The notes: generated by a model not told the origin, from the sequence alone. Numbered from the stretch's first letter, positions 1 through 12,427 are shown. The stretch is 64,000 nucleotides of DNA from Roridomyces roridus (GCA_029378245.1 JARKIF010000007.1:1178001-1242000), one strand, 5' to 3'. Program-made: numbers and translations.

Positions 1-653
1 CTGAAGAGGCTGTCGGGCGCGGGGTATCGGAGACTGTGGAGGAGCTCGGCAGCGTCGATATTCTGCTTTGTTTCGCTGGTGTTGTGGGCACTGTGCATGC
101 TGAAGAGCTCCCAGTGCAGCAGTGGCGACGGATGCTGGACATTAACACGACAGGTAGCTGGATTTGTGCTCAAGCCGTTGGAAAGTGCGTCGAATTGCAT
201 ATCTCCTGTCTTTCCTGAAAACTCTCTAGGCAAATGATCAAACAGAATACTGGCGGCAGTATCGTATTCACTGCCTCCATCTCTGCCCACTCAGTAAATT
301 TTCCTCAGCCCCAGGTGGCTTATAACGCGTCCAAAGGTGCCCTCCTGCAGGTCAAGAGCTCTCTTGCGGCAGAATGGGCGCGTTACGGAATCAGAGTTAA
401 TAGCATAAGTCCGGGATACATGGACACCGTGCTTAACGAGGGTGATGGGTTGGCGTTCGCGCGGGGTATGTGGAACGCCAGGACGCCTATCGGGCGTATG
501 GGTGATCCCACCGAGTTAGCTGGCACTCTGATACTCTTGTGCAGCCCAGCCGGGAGGTACATCACTGGAGCGGATATTCTCGTCGATGGTAGGCTTACTT
601 TCAACTCGTTGCTTTGTTCTGACATTTGCCTAGGCGGAATAACAGTCTTTTAA
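1..653 (+). CDS. Short-chain dehydrogenase/reductase, 5' end outside the window
   Basis: The C-terminal two thirds of a classical NAD(P)-dependent SDR are visible. The reading frame is open to the left edge (codons start at base 3), so the N-terminal Rossmann glycine motif is missing. Exons are 1-184, 230-588 and 634-653, with introns of 45 bp each. Seen in the protein: the central beta4 region (DILLCFAG, where NAG is usual), the N of DINTTG, a catalytic Ser in FTASISAH, YNASKGA giving the Tyr-x3-Lys active site, the PG motif in ISPGYMDT, and the typical C-terminal DGG signature, which only appears after splicing the last intron. It resembles sorbitol/mannitol-type or 3-oxoacyl-ACP-type SDRs of fungi. 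The substrate cannot be read from sequence. Confidence 0.85.
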
Positions 654-740
654 TGGGGTATTAATGTTCATACTACAAATGTGCAGATAATGTACAATGA
701 GACGGTGATACAGTAACTTGAGAGAGAGTCCGTGTCGAGG

Positions 741-1496
741 CTATTCTGTTAATCGTTTTATCACGGTCATGAGACCTGGTACGCCTTTGACCTTGTCCAG
801 CGCGACAGGGCGGTGAGGATCCGGACAGTCTGAGCGCATCGCCGACGCGGTATACGTTATCTGTCGACAGAATTATGGCAAGTAGTGCAAGTCAACAATA
901 GACTTACCTCGACTTTGAACGTGCCATTTGGCCTGTTTTTCGGGCCGCAGATACTACTTTTCCATCTAGCGAGCATGGGGATGTCAGTCGACGCGAAAAG
1001 AAGTAGAAACGTACCGTTCATCAACGAGCACCGTTGCGCCCATCGCTTCCGCCTCATCCATCAACGCATTCCGCGTCGCTCGCAAAAGCTGGGCGACATT
1101 GACCCCGCCTTCGCATATATACGTGTCTGTCTGCCGTAGAGGCTCACGCGTGGGGCTCGTAGCAGCTTCCACGATCCCTGCATGTGTCTGTGGCTCTTCG
1201 CCCGAGCAAGAGTCGATATGCCATGGCTTGGCAGCCTGCTCTGAGCTTGCGCGTCGCATCTTGATGAAGATATTGGCTACGTTGGCGATTCCTAGTGGAG
1301 TCTGCCGCCTCGTTGGAGACGCGGGAGGAGTGGTAGCGACAGTGGCCATAGTTGGTGGTGACTCCTCTGCTGCGGTGGAATCTGCAGTATTATTTCGTTC
1401 ACCCGCGCTTGGCGTCCGAAACAGGACCCTTTTCCTCGGTGGGGACGCTGGAGGAGTCTTGGGAGAGTCGGGATTGCGAGGGCGGAATGGGTACAT
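741..1496 (-). CDS. Conserved hypothetical protein, agaricomycete type
   Basis: Three exons (1496-1015, 965-908, 860-741) give 219 residues; intron phases agree. The first half is Pro/Ser/Thr/Arg rich and probably disordered. The second half is compact, with an amphipathic stretch (VAQLLRATRNALMDEAEAM) followed by GATVLVDERWK and a Cys-containing tail ending in PHRPVALDKVKGVPGLMTV. Splicing restores one uninterrupted frame across two introns with good borders, which argues for a real gene. I do not recognise a named domain; the tail has the look of small agaricomycete proteins of unknown function. It lies 200 bp downstream of, and on the same strand as, the GDPase gene. No signal peptide or membrane segment is visible. 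Confidence 0.6.
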
Positions 1497-1695
1497 GGTA
1501 GTAAAAGAAAAAGACTAAATACATACCCCACGAAACGTGTTCCCTTGGCAGGTCGGCGTTAAAGGCTAAGAACGTATTTGGCTCCGCGGAAGCAAAATCG
1601 GCCCCGTACCAATTCTCAAGCTTGCGGACATACCAGACTTGTGGTGAATTACATAGTGCCCTGTAAAATAGTTTGTATGAAGATTCCGTCTAGAT

Positions 1696-3563
1696 CTACG
1701 CCCGACACTGGACATCCACGCCGCCGACGAGCTTGATACCAGCACCCAGACACCACCCCAACTCTGTACCACCAATCTTCTTCCCAAACATCACCTCTCG
1801 TGTGCCGTCAAATTCATACCTTCCGGATAATTCAGCCAGCCGAAGGGGAACAAGAAAACCAATACTCACCCTGTCCTGAGAAGCCCGTACATGAACGTGA
1901 GATCCAGACACCACTCTGGCCGTCCTTCCAGCTCCTGCATTAACACCGGTTGCTTGCCCCATCGCTTCTGCCAAGCGTCCCGGCCATTACAAACGACCTT
2001 TGCCAAGTCTGCGATCGTGTCCACCGTCGCAGTGAGCTGGGTAGCTCCCTCCAGCATTGGCATCAACGGTGCGACGCGGTCGTAGAAATAACTCAGCAAG
2101 AGCACACGCCCTGCTGTGGCAGGGAACGCCTCACTCAACGCGGGCTGGTACACTCCACCAAATGCACACGGTGGAACAGCACAGACCGCGTCCTTGGCAA
2201 GTACGAGCGATACGATCCGCGAGCACGCGTCAAACCCACCCACATTCCCACCGTCCATCACAACGAGCTTCTCCTGACCGTTTTTTTCCGGTAGAGAAAC
2301 CTGGCGGGTCGTTCCCCGGGCGAGACACGCGTTGCTTAACCGTACTTCCGTGCCAGAAGTAGAGGGCAACGGGCCATACAGCCCAGACATGAATTCCACA
2401 ACTCGGTGTACACTGTGCCGTGCACGCATAAGCCCGTAGCCCAGGTACGAGTGTTGATACAACGTCCGCTTCTTGCCCCCAAACTCGAGCTCATACTTGT
2501 GCTCTCCCTCCTGAAGTGGCGCTGCTTCCCCAGGCGCAAACACAATCTGCGTGCTAGCCCCACCAAGGTCGAGCACCGCAAATGTAGGGGTTTGGGGAGG
2601 AGTGTCGGCGAGCACAGTTCCCAGGAGATAGTTGGCAGTCACCCACGCGAAAACGCCTTCATCCGCGCCGTCCATGACCGCTACTGCGTCCGTATCGTTC
2701 GCAGGGAGTGCAAATGGATACGAAGTGTGGAGGTGTTTGAATACTGCTGCCAGAATGTCCGTAGCTTGTGAGCCTGGAAGAAGGCGTAGGCCAGCCGTAG
2801 CCTTGACGATGACAGGCGTGCACTTGCGCAATGCTTGAGGAACAACGCGCATGGCCTCTTCCATAAGAACATCAAGGGAAGCAGCGGCGTCGGCCGGACG
2901 CCCAGCATAAGAAGAGAGGCCGGGTTGCGTCATCTTGAAGACCTCATACTCGTACGCGGGTGATGAGCCGCAGTTGTTGAACTTGTAGATGTGGATGCGC
3001 GAGCCAGTCGATCCGGCGTCAATTACCAGACCATACTGAACGAGGTGCTCCGCAGAAGAGTGGGGGGTGGCGCAGTGCGTTGTTTTGGACGGGTCGGAAT
3101 CTGCCTCGAAAGAATCTGGGTGCAAGATGTCTGGCTGGGAATGAGCATATCGACGCGTTGCGTTGAAGCAAGAATCCAACCCACCTTCCATTGGCTTCCA
3201 TTCGGATTTCCCTGTACTACGTTAGCTTTCCCTTCATTCGCCCAACGACCACTCACCCTTCTCCCCTCCACCTCCCCAGCTCAGCGTGCGCTTCTCTTTG
3301 GGCACAAACAGCCACACGAGGACGAGCAGCGCGCCTGCAACGAGCGCAAACTTTTTCCACCCAAAGGTTTTCGTCTTGCTTGAAGGCGGACCTCCGGATT
3401 CGAGACGGTCGTAGGTAGGGGACGTAGGAGCCATCATCCGTGATTTGGCGGCTCGCGACGTGAGGGTGTCGTCAGGGAGGGCAGACGAATGGCCTTGAGC
3501 TCGTGGTGGTACAGAGGAAGGATGTGATGATTGTTCTGGCTGCGGCTCAGAACTTGCCACCAT
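1696..3563 (-). CDS. GDA1: Golgi guanosine diphosphatase (GDA1/CD39 apyrase family)
   Basis: Exons 3563-3257, 3211-1870 and 1819-1696 give 590 residues. It is a type II membrane protein: a basic N-tail, one membrane segment at about residues 71-88 (KFALVAGALLVLVWLFVP), then a large lumenal apyrase domain. All apyrase conserved regions are visible: ACR1 VIDAGSTGSR (about 165-174), ACR2 KATAGLR (about 240), ACR3 DGADEGVFAWV (about 283), ACR4 LDLGGASTQ (about 317), and the ACR5-like AFGGVYQP; the tail ETGW-like TELGWCLGA closes the domain. In yeast, Gda1 hydrolyses GDP to GMP in the Golgi lumen, which supports GDP-mannose exchange and mannosylation. The same role is inferred here. Confidence 0.93.
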
Positions 3564-3840
3564 GCATATAAGTTACCAGTTGGGAATCTATGTCTAGAAG
3601 GATAGATGGTGCATGCAATCTGAAAGAAAGACCGAGAATGGCTTGAAACAAATGATGCCTTTGGTCACTTGCGACCGCTGTGAACTCAAATTGCGCAACG
3701 TTGCTGCCATTGAACTGAGGGAGGCCTGAGGACTCGACCCACGGGAAAGACCGTAGCCGGGAAAATCTCATTGTCGTACACGACAGACTATTTATGGTGG
3801 TCTACTCAAGTCTAATGCATCTAGGTTCGAGCATCCATCT

Positions 3841-4893
3841 CTAGATGGCTGCCTTTCCGCCAAAGAATGCGCGGGCAGCGGCACTGTTCTCATCTATAGG
3901 TTCCTCGGCCACCTAAAAAATGGTCAATATAGCTTCTGGAGACCTTTGCGATACGAACATGAAGAGTAAGCAAGTGGTCGTCGTTGTTCACATGAGTAAT
4001 TTGAACGGTGAGCGGCGGAGGATTATGGGCATCTAGAGGTGCTTTCCCGTCCTGGCAACGACTGAGCTGATTATCTTGTAGATACTTTAACCTTACCTTC
4101 AGTGTTACGACTGCCCTCGTCCAAGCAGTGTTGAACAAGCCAGCGTATGAAATGTCCCGCCGAGAATCGGGGTCCAAACGAAGCAGCGATGCGACAAGCT
4201 CGCTGATACAGAGACCATGGCTTGCCAAAGCGATATGCACATCGCCCTCGGCTGCGAGGTGGGGAAGGACACACTCGGCGATGGCTTGATCAGTTCGACG
4301 CGCCAAGTCATTCAGAGATTCTCCTTGAGGAAACTTCTCATCCCGGCCTTTCAAAACGGGAAAGATTCCTTGCAAGAACATTTCATCATAAGATTGGTCT
4401 GGAGGCGCGTCTATGACCCAGGGCTGTCCCTCGGCAATGCCAAAGTGCTGCTCTCGTAGTTTGGGGTTGACCGTGAACGGCGGCTTGGGAGACGAATGGG
4501 CGTCAAAGACGGCTTTGCCGGTGTCGTGGGCTCGGAGTAGGTCAGAGACGTAGAAAGCATCGATCTTGGTGCCCGAGAATGCTTTGCCCAATGCAGCAGC
4601 TTGCTACAGGACAATGAGGTCAACCTGTAGTGACTCGAAGTTACTCACTTTGACGCCTAGAAATCGGAATAAGGCTGGATCAAGGGATACTACTGGAATT
4701 ATTCACCCAGTTCGGAGAGAGGTGCATCCTTCCAGCCGGCCCAGATACTTTTCTACCATAGATGAGGATGGACTCGGCGAGGAATAGGCGACCAGCGTAC
4801 CACATTGTCTTGAGACTGGCCATGTCTAATCTGGACAATATTTAGTCGATGCTAGGAAGAACGAGTCATTCATACGAATGTAACGGTGAGCAT
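3841..4893 (-). CDS. Histidine phosphatase / phosphoglycerate-mutase-like protein
   Basis: Six exons restore the enzyme: 4893-4876, 4830-4801, 4752-4707, 4656-4649 (8 nt), 4603-3959 and 3912-3841; 272 residues. The catalytic RHG motif (IRHGQSQDNV) lies only in the 30-nt exon 2, so an ORF-only view misses it. Other active-site signs are the SDLLRAHDT segment, EQHFGIAEG, GESLNDLARR and LASHG (second catalytic His). It is a cofactor-independent-looking branch-2 type phosphatase, fructose-2,6-bisphosphatase/PGM-like, probably cytosolic; the substrate is open. A 30-bp stretch near 4055-4084 (starts GTAAGG, ends CAG) is in frame and could be an unusually short intron, which would remove ten residues. 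Confidence 0.88.
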
Positions 4894-5007
4894 GATGGTG
4901 GTTTCGGACAAGTGGTCCGGGGACAATCATGCCGTGATCGGGCTGACAAGGTCGCATCTAGCAAGTTCTATGCTGCTTACTACGCGACTCTCTTCCGACC
5001 GCCATCC

Positions 5008-6848
5008 ATGTCCTCTTCCTCCGGCCTTCCTCTACTCTCGGGCCCACCACCAGTTTTTGAATCGACGGCCCCGGGATGCAGAAAATGTGGCAAAGTAAAT
5101 CTCTCTCAATCTCACGCTACAGTCTCGTTCACAGTTGGTCGAGGAATTCAATTTTCTGTTGACTCGACAGCGCAAGTGTAATCACTGTGGCACGTCTCTT
5201 TGCTTGGGGTACCATATGATATCATGCTAAGCGCTCGGCGCGTCTAGGTCATTCCTATTGCCACAGCTGCACCGACTACCAGGGCTTGATGCCTCGCGGC
5301 GGTAATGAGACTGGATACGACGTTATGAACGTCTGTGCATTTTGTATCGAATTTCTGACCGGTATGTGTCCATCCGTATCATCCCTCTCCCCCTCTCATA
5401 TCTAATCAGTCACCGCATCCGGGCGGGGTCAACTGAAGCAGCTCCCACTCGCAAAGATAAAAAAGTACATAAGCGCCTACAACATCAAGGCCGACCGTGC
5501 TGTAGAGAAGGACGACCTTATAGACGCCATTATCCATGCAAAGGTACGCGCCACCCTTGTCTCCGTACCGATTAACGCCAACGTACTTGTAGGGGCCAAA
5601 TGGATGCTTGCCCTCGGCTAATGAGGTCTGCAGAATGTCTTCCTTGCCTCCTTCGTCGTCTCATTTTCTTCCTAGAATTACTACCGCAAATATTCGGTCC
5701 CAGACCGATATCCTAACCAGCGCTCTCGCGGACTTTTCTCCAGGAATCCCGGCGTCCCGACTGAAACGCCTCTTCCACCACGCCCCCCTCAACCCGCGAC
5801 GTACGAGTTTGCCAGACCAGACCTTCAACCCGACGACCCACCACAGCGGTTTGCTCCTCCCCCAGGCCCTCCTCCTCATACACCAAATGCCACCCGTCCA
5901 TCGCCGAATGCTACTCGTCCATCGCCTCAGAATCGCCCCCATTCATCTCCGCGGCCATCTCCACATCCCTCGTCGCAGTACCATAGTCCCGATTACCACT
6001 CCCAGGCACACTACAACGGCCACCGAGGACATCCTTCACCACATAGCCCTCCTCCGGCAGCGCCACGGGCCACCCGGCCGCAGCAGCAGCAGCAGCCGCA
6101 TTCAGGACCATACCAGAATCCTCGTTCCTCTCGGTCATCACATAATCTCAACCCCAATGCCGACCGAACGCCGCCGCGACCGCGAGCAGCCTCGACGGCT
6201 CCTCCGCCTACAGCTCCCCCGACGCTTGAGCAGCTCCTGACTATGAGCCCCGACTCTGTCTCTACATTGTCCGTGCACGTGCTGAAGGACATCTTGTTCA
6301 CAAACCACGTTAATCCGGGGCAAGTGCTCGAGAAAAGCGACCTCGTTAAGAAAGTTAGGGATCTCATCGACGAGGAGCGGAGACAACGTGAGCGGCAGCG
6401 GCTGGCGGAGGAGCAGGAGGAGCAGGAACGGATTGCCAGGCAGCATGAGATGATGGAGGATTTTAATCGCCAGCAGAGGGAGAGAGAGGAGCGGGCGAGG
6501 GCTGCCGCCCCGGAGTCAGTTCCTCCTGCTGCCGAGGGTCCTGCCGAGGGATCGAATTCGGAGACGGCGCCTCCGCCGCCATTGCCTCCCAAGGCTCAGG
6601 CCATGGCTTCACATCTGGAGCGCACAGGGCTCTGTGTGATATGTCAAGACGAAGAAGCCAATATAGCGATTGTGGATTGCGGGTAGGTTGTTCTTTTATG
6701 CTTCTACTGTGACTTGACTTACCTCCTTAGGCATCTGGCAATGTGCAGAGGGTGCTCCGACCTGATCATGAACAGCTCTCGCGAGTGCCCGCTGTGCAGG
6801 ACTAGGATCGTAACCGAGGCACGGCTGTTGAGGATTTTCAAGAGTTGA
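5008..6848 (+). CDS. FYVE-like / SAP-like / RING E3 ubiquitin ligase (CARP/RNF34-like)
   Basis: Exons 5008-5094, 5135-5189, 5248-5361, 5410-5543, 5593-5625, 5676-6682 and 6731-6848 give 515 residues. Order: an N-terminal FYVE-like zinc finger (CRKCGK ... RKCNHCGHSYCHSC ... NVCAFC), a SAP-like helical hairpin (LKQLPLAKIKKYISAYNI ... DDLIDAIIHAK), a long Pro/Ser/His-rich linker with a short Gln run, a second SAP-like helix pair before residue 330, a charged coiled coil (EERRQRERQRLAEEQEEQE), and a C-terminal RING (CVICQDE ... DCGHLAMCRGC ... CPLCR). This domain order matches animal RNF34/RFFL (CARP) ligases, so an endosome-associated E3 is likely. The intron at 5190-5247 needs a GC donor to keep the CX2CX4CX2C zinc spacing. 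Confidence 0.85.
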
Positions 6849-7205
6849 AGAGGGCATGTTGTAATTCATCTTCATTGTGGTGTTACTCTCAACAATTTCA
6901 AGAAGTCTTACATGCATGTTGTACACAATCATCCAGATATTTATTTGACTTTTCTCTCCCAATGGCAATAAGGTTACCCCACGGGTCTACTCTATATTGC
7001 ACCCGGACATGTCTGGAAGCTTCTTCATTTAGCGGCGCTTCTTGGAAATTCTCCGTGCTTCTTTATTATGAATTTGGTACTCTCTACAGATCGTTTGGCG
7101 CTGTCACCGAACCTGGTTGTTGCCGAGCTCCAGATGCTTTCCGATGTGGATATCGTTTATCATGGCTCTGCGGCCTTGCGATGAACTAGACGATTCACCT
7201 GCAAT
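6849..7205. other. Intergenic stretch, no gene seen
   Basis: This is the 3' flank of the RING gene up to the transposon edge. Short frames here have no recognisable protein features. The last bases before 7206 are the left flank of the transposon insertion. Confidence 0.5.
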
Positions 7206-7330
7206 CCCACATCTGTCGCAAAAGTCCGATCTGGGTTATAACTGATTTTAACCAATTTCCGTGGTTACATCTTGATTGAAACCAGATTATAACCCAATTG
7301 TAGCCTAATTTCAGCCATTTTGCAACTGGT
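7206..7330. repeat. Left terminal/subterminal repeat of the transposon
   Basis: It starts with TGTCGCAAAAG and is followed by alternating motifs such as AACTGATTTTAACC and ATTATAACCC. The first ten bases are matched in inverted orientation at 13683-13692. Confidence 0.6.
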
Positions 7331-7402
7331 TCTAAGGACAGGGAAAGTTTTTAACCCATTGCATCCACATCCCAGCCTAAGACTTCCCCGACACAAGATA
7401 TA

Positions 7403-10400
7403 TCAATTACCGGCTCTCAGAAACCAATCTTGGTCTACACAATCATCCAAGTAGTAAGTAATAGTCTCTTTCGGACTCCCAAAGGCGGTGATCATGTGTG
7501 CGCCGCGGACAAAGAAGCGGGGAAGCATGAACACAGTCTCCCCGTCGTCCGAAAATATCCGGCAATTTCTCCAGAACGTCTTGGGCTTCCAGTTCGATTT
7601 CTTCAGCAACCGTACAAAGGAGATGTCCTCCTCACGGCCAGAGGGAAGGCGGCAGCGGAAAAGGTACAGGATGCGGGCGAACGAGAGGGTGTCGTCCCCC
7701 ACTGTATTGACATTGACGAAGTCGAACCGTTGATCGGAGTTGGATTGGAACTCGGGGTTGCAGCGAAGTATGTCACGCCCAGACGTGTAATCCTCCATGG
7801 ATGTGTAGTCGAGATAGAGGCACCTGTGGGGTCGAAGCTGCCATCATTAAGCGGACAGATGTATTTATTCGATCTTGAGCGGCGTACATACCTTCAACGG
7901 CTGATTGAATCCGATGTTTTCCTCCGGGAATGTTGCCAGTAGAAATTTATGCAAGCCGTCATGGAAGGTGTCTCGAACGCGAGGCTCAATCCAATTTGCG
8001 GTACGGAGTGCAGCCCTCGAGTCAACCAAGTTCTGCGGAGCTCCGAGCCTCCAATGGACGTCCGAGTCCGAATCACTGTCGTCGGTGGTTTCGACGGATT
8101 CAGGCGCCACCGCCGCAAAGCTTGCGAAACTTTGGGCGACCTGCGCTTGTTCCCTGTCGTACTCGTCAACTGTCATTCGGATTCGGGCCATGCCCTCCTT
8201 GATGGAGTCGAGCGTAAGAACCTGTCCCAGATGTCAGAAATCTCTGCAGCACACCGCTATCCACTCACATGTCTGTCGTTATTACGATGGTTTCCGAGAG
8301 CGACCGCCTCTCGATTCTCCTGATGGTGCCCCTCGTTAACGCGTGTGCAGTAAGTGCTTGGGGCACCCTTCCGCAGTATGTCGTTGGTAGAATGGTAGAC
8401 GCTGTGTTGTTTGGGATAATTGCAGTTGTAGCCGTCCTGCTCATGCATTTTCTAGAAATGATGAGCTCAAATTTCACTGCCGAAGACGCAAAAGATACCA
8501 TGCACTGCCTCCCATACTCCCGCTGATATTCCTCCTTTCGCTGGATCTGTTCGTCTGTAATACAATGCAGCGCCAGGATCATGCGATAGCTGAGGTGCGT
8601 GCGGATTGCGTGAACCCAGGGCGAGTTTCTTGGCAACAGGTGGGCGATGCATGGAAGGATTGACTGGCGAACAATATCAGATTTTGCTGTTCACAATGAG
8701 GGACTGACCGGACCTTCTCAATATCAAGCCAACTCTGCCCGTCGTTAATTTTCTTTGATGTGACATTATCGAAATGTTTCAATTTGGGCCAGCGAGAAAC
8801 TCGACGCATGCTGCTCAGAGAATAAACATACATCCAGATATGGGTTTGAACACCTACTTGAACACCATCTTGTCTTTCATGCCCAGCTGGAGAAGTTTGG
8901 CTTGGAGACTCGGCCACATGTGCTTGCCGTAGTTGCCCCCGTCATTGTGGTGAAGTATATCCTCGGACGGCATATCAAAGGTCATGATTCGGGGCATGTC
9001 CCACATGGCATTCTGCGATAGTCAAAGACGGGTTTTCGAAATGATAGAGGCAATTGACCACTTACATAGACATCATGGAGCCCCACGTTTTGGAGGTGGT
9101 TTTCTCGGTGTGTCTTGAACTGCATCTGCTTGGCCTCCTTGTAAACCTGTCTCATATGATCTTCTGTGCGCGGTTCAAAAACAGCACCAGAATGTATGTC
9201 GTGCAGTTGATCGCTCCGCACGAGACAGCGGGAACAGGGATATGTGGCCATGGCGCCGAATGTGGCAGTGAAGGCATCCGCTTCCTTCCCGTCGAGCGAG
9301 GCAATGGGAATGAGTGGGAATAAAACCCGCCGGATATCATCTCCGCACGTCAAGCACTCGCCATTGCGCCCCTTCTCTGCCAGGGTCTTGACAAAGATTT
9401 CCCGGAGCACGCGATGATAGATCTCTCGTTTGAAACGAGCGAACCCAACCCGCTCCGCCTTCCCCTTGCGTGAGTCCGGGTCCCGAAGATCTTTAACCTG
9501 CGTAAATGAGTCAATGCGACATTCTAGCTTGGGCTGTCATCGTCACCTGGACCATGAATCCGACAAGAAGGCTGCCACCATTCCCGGAGCCATTCCGGAT
9601 CTGAGCCGGGAGAAAAAGAGGGCGAAGAAGTATGGGATACATGTCCGTGTGCGATGTCACACGGCCCTCGTCAAGCCAGACCAGGAGAAGAGCGAGGCAG
9701 TGGTGCATCCCGTCAATGTGCGGGAGTTCGTTCTAGGAACACGTTTGAGAATGAGAGTTTCAAACGAGAAAGGAAAACTCACTTGTAGCTCCCACCAAAG
9801 GTCTGCCGTCCATGGCTCGTCTCGCATGCGTTGCCGGTTGCCGTCGACGACCAGATACTTGCGGCAAGGATACCAGACAATGTCGTTTGCGAGCGATGGG
9901 TCCGTCACAAGTTCGACAATCCACTCCCACGGATCCCGATAATAAAATTCAAAGTGACGGACCTCGCCTTCAAACTCTTCATTGAATTCAATTTTTTTGA
10001 ACTAGGAAGCGCGGGCAAAGTTTTAGCCCAGACAATTGGATTCGAGCAGAAGCGGAGTAGACGTACCTCAAGGACATACCGCTGGACCCTTGTGAGACAT
10101 TCGCGCAACTCTTCGTACGTGCGGATGGTGATATTGGTCTCGCCGCGTGTCCAATTGCCGTGCATGCCCGCGAGTCGTTTCTTGACATTTTCTGCAGGGC
10201 TCATGTACTCCGTTTCGGCCCATTCAAAGTCAGCACGTGTTGAAAAAGGCGCCCACAGACGACGCCCCATCGGCACAATAGAACGGCGAGGCTTTGGTGT
10301 TGCCTTCCCGTCAGTGGGGAGGGTGCTCGCATCCAAGGGAATGATTTCGGGAGACCGCCCGCTGTGCGGATGATATTCGATTTCAATGTACAGGCGTCCG

Positions 10401-10769
10401 TGCACCACAGCGGGTATCGGGGTAGGGGCTCGGGATGTGTTTGGTGTTTCCACATGAGTCGGAGCGGCCTGAGTATCAATTTCGACATCCATGGCGGAGC
10501 TTGAAGCGCCGGTATTGACTGGAATGCTGGGAATGACGGAATCTACACAAGGTGGGTTGGATTCTGGCGAGCCCGTTTGCACAGACGTGAGACACACCAG
10601 TTCCCCTCGTGTGATCTGGTCGCCGTCGTGCGCCATCCCGTCGTCGAGCTTCCCGAAGCAGTCGGTCACTGTGCTTTCGGATGCACGCAGGCTCGTGGAG
10701 ATGGAGACCCCTTGGAAAGTTGACTTTGCAGGCAGAACATTTCTTGGACTTGGCCTTGGCCTTCACCAT
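7403..10769 (-). CDS. Plavaka-type (KDZ superfamily) transposase
   Basis: Eleven exons, all phase-consistent: 10769-10598, 10542-10067, 10001-9783, 9732-9547, 9497-9066, 9012-8858, 8810-8714, 8663-8499, 8451-8269, 8221-7892, 7837-7403; 949 residues with no stop or frameshift. The N-terminus has a zinc-finger-like motif (CSACKVNFP ... LHEPACIRKH). Further on come blocks that I associate with the Plavaka/KDZ transposases of mushrooms: DEPWTADLWWELQ, a WLDEGRVTSH segment, LFLPAQIRNGSGNGG, a CGDDIRRVLFPLIPIASLDG block, YPCSRCLV, GKHMWPSLQ and the NYPKQHS block. The family assignment is from memory of these motifs. Intact coding suggests the copy could still be active. Confidence 0.85.
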
Positions 10770-10883
10770 GGCGTCGCGTAGAAGAGAGAAAGCGTGAAGG
10801 GTGCGTGACCGTCAAGTCTGTTTGTGGAGCATGAGCATGATGTCATCGTCAACAACTTTCACTGCACTCCCACACCCACGACC

Positions 10884-12427
10884 ATGCCGACTGGTGGCAA
10901 AAGAACGCGCTCACGAGGAAGAAAGAGACAGGCGGGCGACCCACGCCAGCGGAAGCGTCAGCGGGTCGCGCAGACTGAGCAAGATCAGGAAAATCAGCCT
11001 CCGGAGCAAAACGGCCAGCCTCAGCCAACGGAGGAAATGCCGGAGGTGAGCGAGGGGATGTCTCGCGATCAGCTGTACCAGGTGCGTGAGCAGCGTCGAC
11101 GCGTGCAATATGGGTTCTCACCATCTTCTTTCCCAGGCCGCCCGTGCTCTCCAGGCCAAGGTTCACGACAGCCAGCAGGCTGAGCAAGAGCAGGCTCGGA
11201 ACGCGCTGGCGGATGTCTCCAATCAGCAGGATGGCGACGACGAGGACAGAGATGATCAAGACACGGCTGAAGTCGCTCACATCAAGAGAATGGGCAAGAA
11301 ACTTACCTGGACCAAGCTCCTCTGGGCTCCGGACGACGACTTGGAAAGTGTTTTCACCACCGATGAGGATTCTCAGTATAATCCCAAGCACCGCTTCGGC
11401 GAAAACAACCAACCCTTCAACCGCATCCAGGGTGCTCTGAGGGATGTCCACGCGGTCATCGGAGAGAGTTATCGGAATGACGAGGAGTTCACGGGCTGGG
11501 TGCTTGATACGGTATGTCACTCAATCTCGACTGCTGCAAAATTTAGACACCTACAGGTCTGGGAGGGTATGCGCCTTCAGCGTGCGCAAATCGGTCACCG
11601 TCTGCGTCACAACGCCGCTATGTTTGATCAGACAACTCACGCCTTCAACCGAGCGCGAGCTGACGGCCAGTTTCGTGAGCTGATTGGCGAGAGAAAGGAC
11701 GAGAATGGGAACCCGTACTTCGATAGCTATCGGGTTTCACTCATCCACGACGACTACGACATGGACGAAGATGAGTTGAATCCATCCACAATCTTTTTGA
11801 ATCCCTACCTTTTCACGGTGAGTCGATCCCTTCACATCCGAATCACTCTCGGACTCACAAGACTTGCAGGTACACGCCCTGGTCACGCGTGGAGTCGCCT
11901 CTACGGAGTCGATGAAGGAAGGGACCGCTCGTGCCAAGGCGAGGTCAAACGAGCGCAACTGGAATTTGTGCAAGACGACCCCCGGGATGATTGCAGCATC
12001 GGCCGTTTGTGTAGGTTCTTCCGTTCTCCCGCTCAACTCCGCTGAGGCTTTGAAGCTCCGTTGGCTGTTCTCGCCCGATCCAGAGTTGACTCCCACCGGT
12101 GCCGTGACGAATATCGATTGGAACGAGGAATTCGAGCGGTATCTTGAGTACCTTGGGAAGCGCACCCGAAGCGTGAAGAACATCTTCAAGACTTGGGATG
12201 CCAAATTCTACCCCCGCGCCGAAAGGTCTGGAACGCCTCCAAGCGGCAGCACCGTGGCGCTCGCACAAGCCAGTCATGCGGCGGCCTTGCGAGCCTTGGA
12301 AGAGGAGGAGGAGGAGGAGGAGGAGGAGGAGGCAGCCACCCGAGCCCCAAGGGAGGGAACAAATGGCGGCGGCGGCGGGGGAGATGAGCAAGACGGCGCT
12401 GGAAACGACGGAGGGGGTGGAGATTGA
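10884..12427 (+). CDS. Transposon companion protein, DUF6698-like
   Basis: Exons 10884-11081, 11137-11511, 11557-11817 and 11870-12427 give 463 residues; all introns keep phase and the ATG has a good context (CGACCATG). The N-terminus is strongly basic (GGKRTRSRGRKRQ) and the region to about residue 110 is Gln/Asp/Glu rich. The core holds KKLTWTKLLWAPDDD, a basic helix block, NPYLFTVHALVTRG and WNLCKTTPGMIA. The tail is low complexity (a Glu run near 12300 encoded by GAG repeats, then Gly/Asp). The core resembles DUF6698-type agaricomycete proteins that I recall beside KDZ-type transposases; this link is from memory. It is divergent from the transposase, with starts about 115 bp apart, so both could share a promoter. 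Confidence 0.68.

Noticed and set aside
3805..3845. GGTTCGAGCATCC reminiscent of a tRNA T-loop
   Set aside because: No acceptor stem, anticodon arm or box A at the right distance on either strand; no tRNA gene is supported in the window.
4055..4084. Possible 30-bp intron in the phosphatase gene
   Set aside because: It has GT/AG borders but is shorter than any other intron here and is in frame, so it was left as coding.
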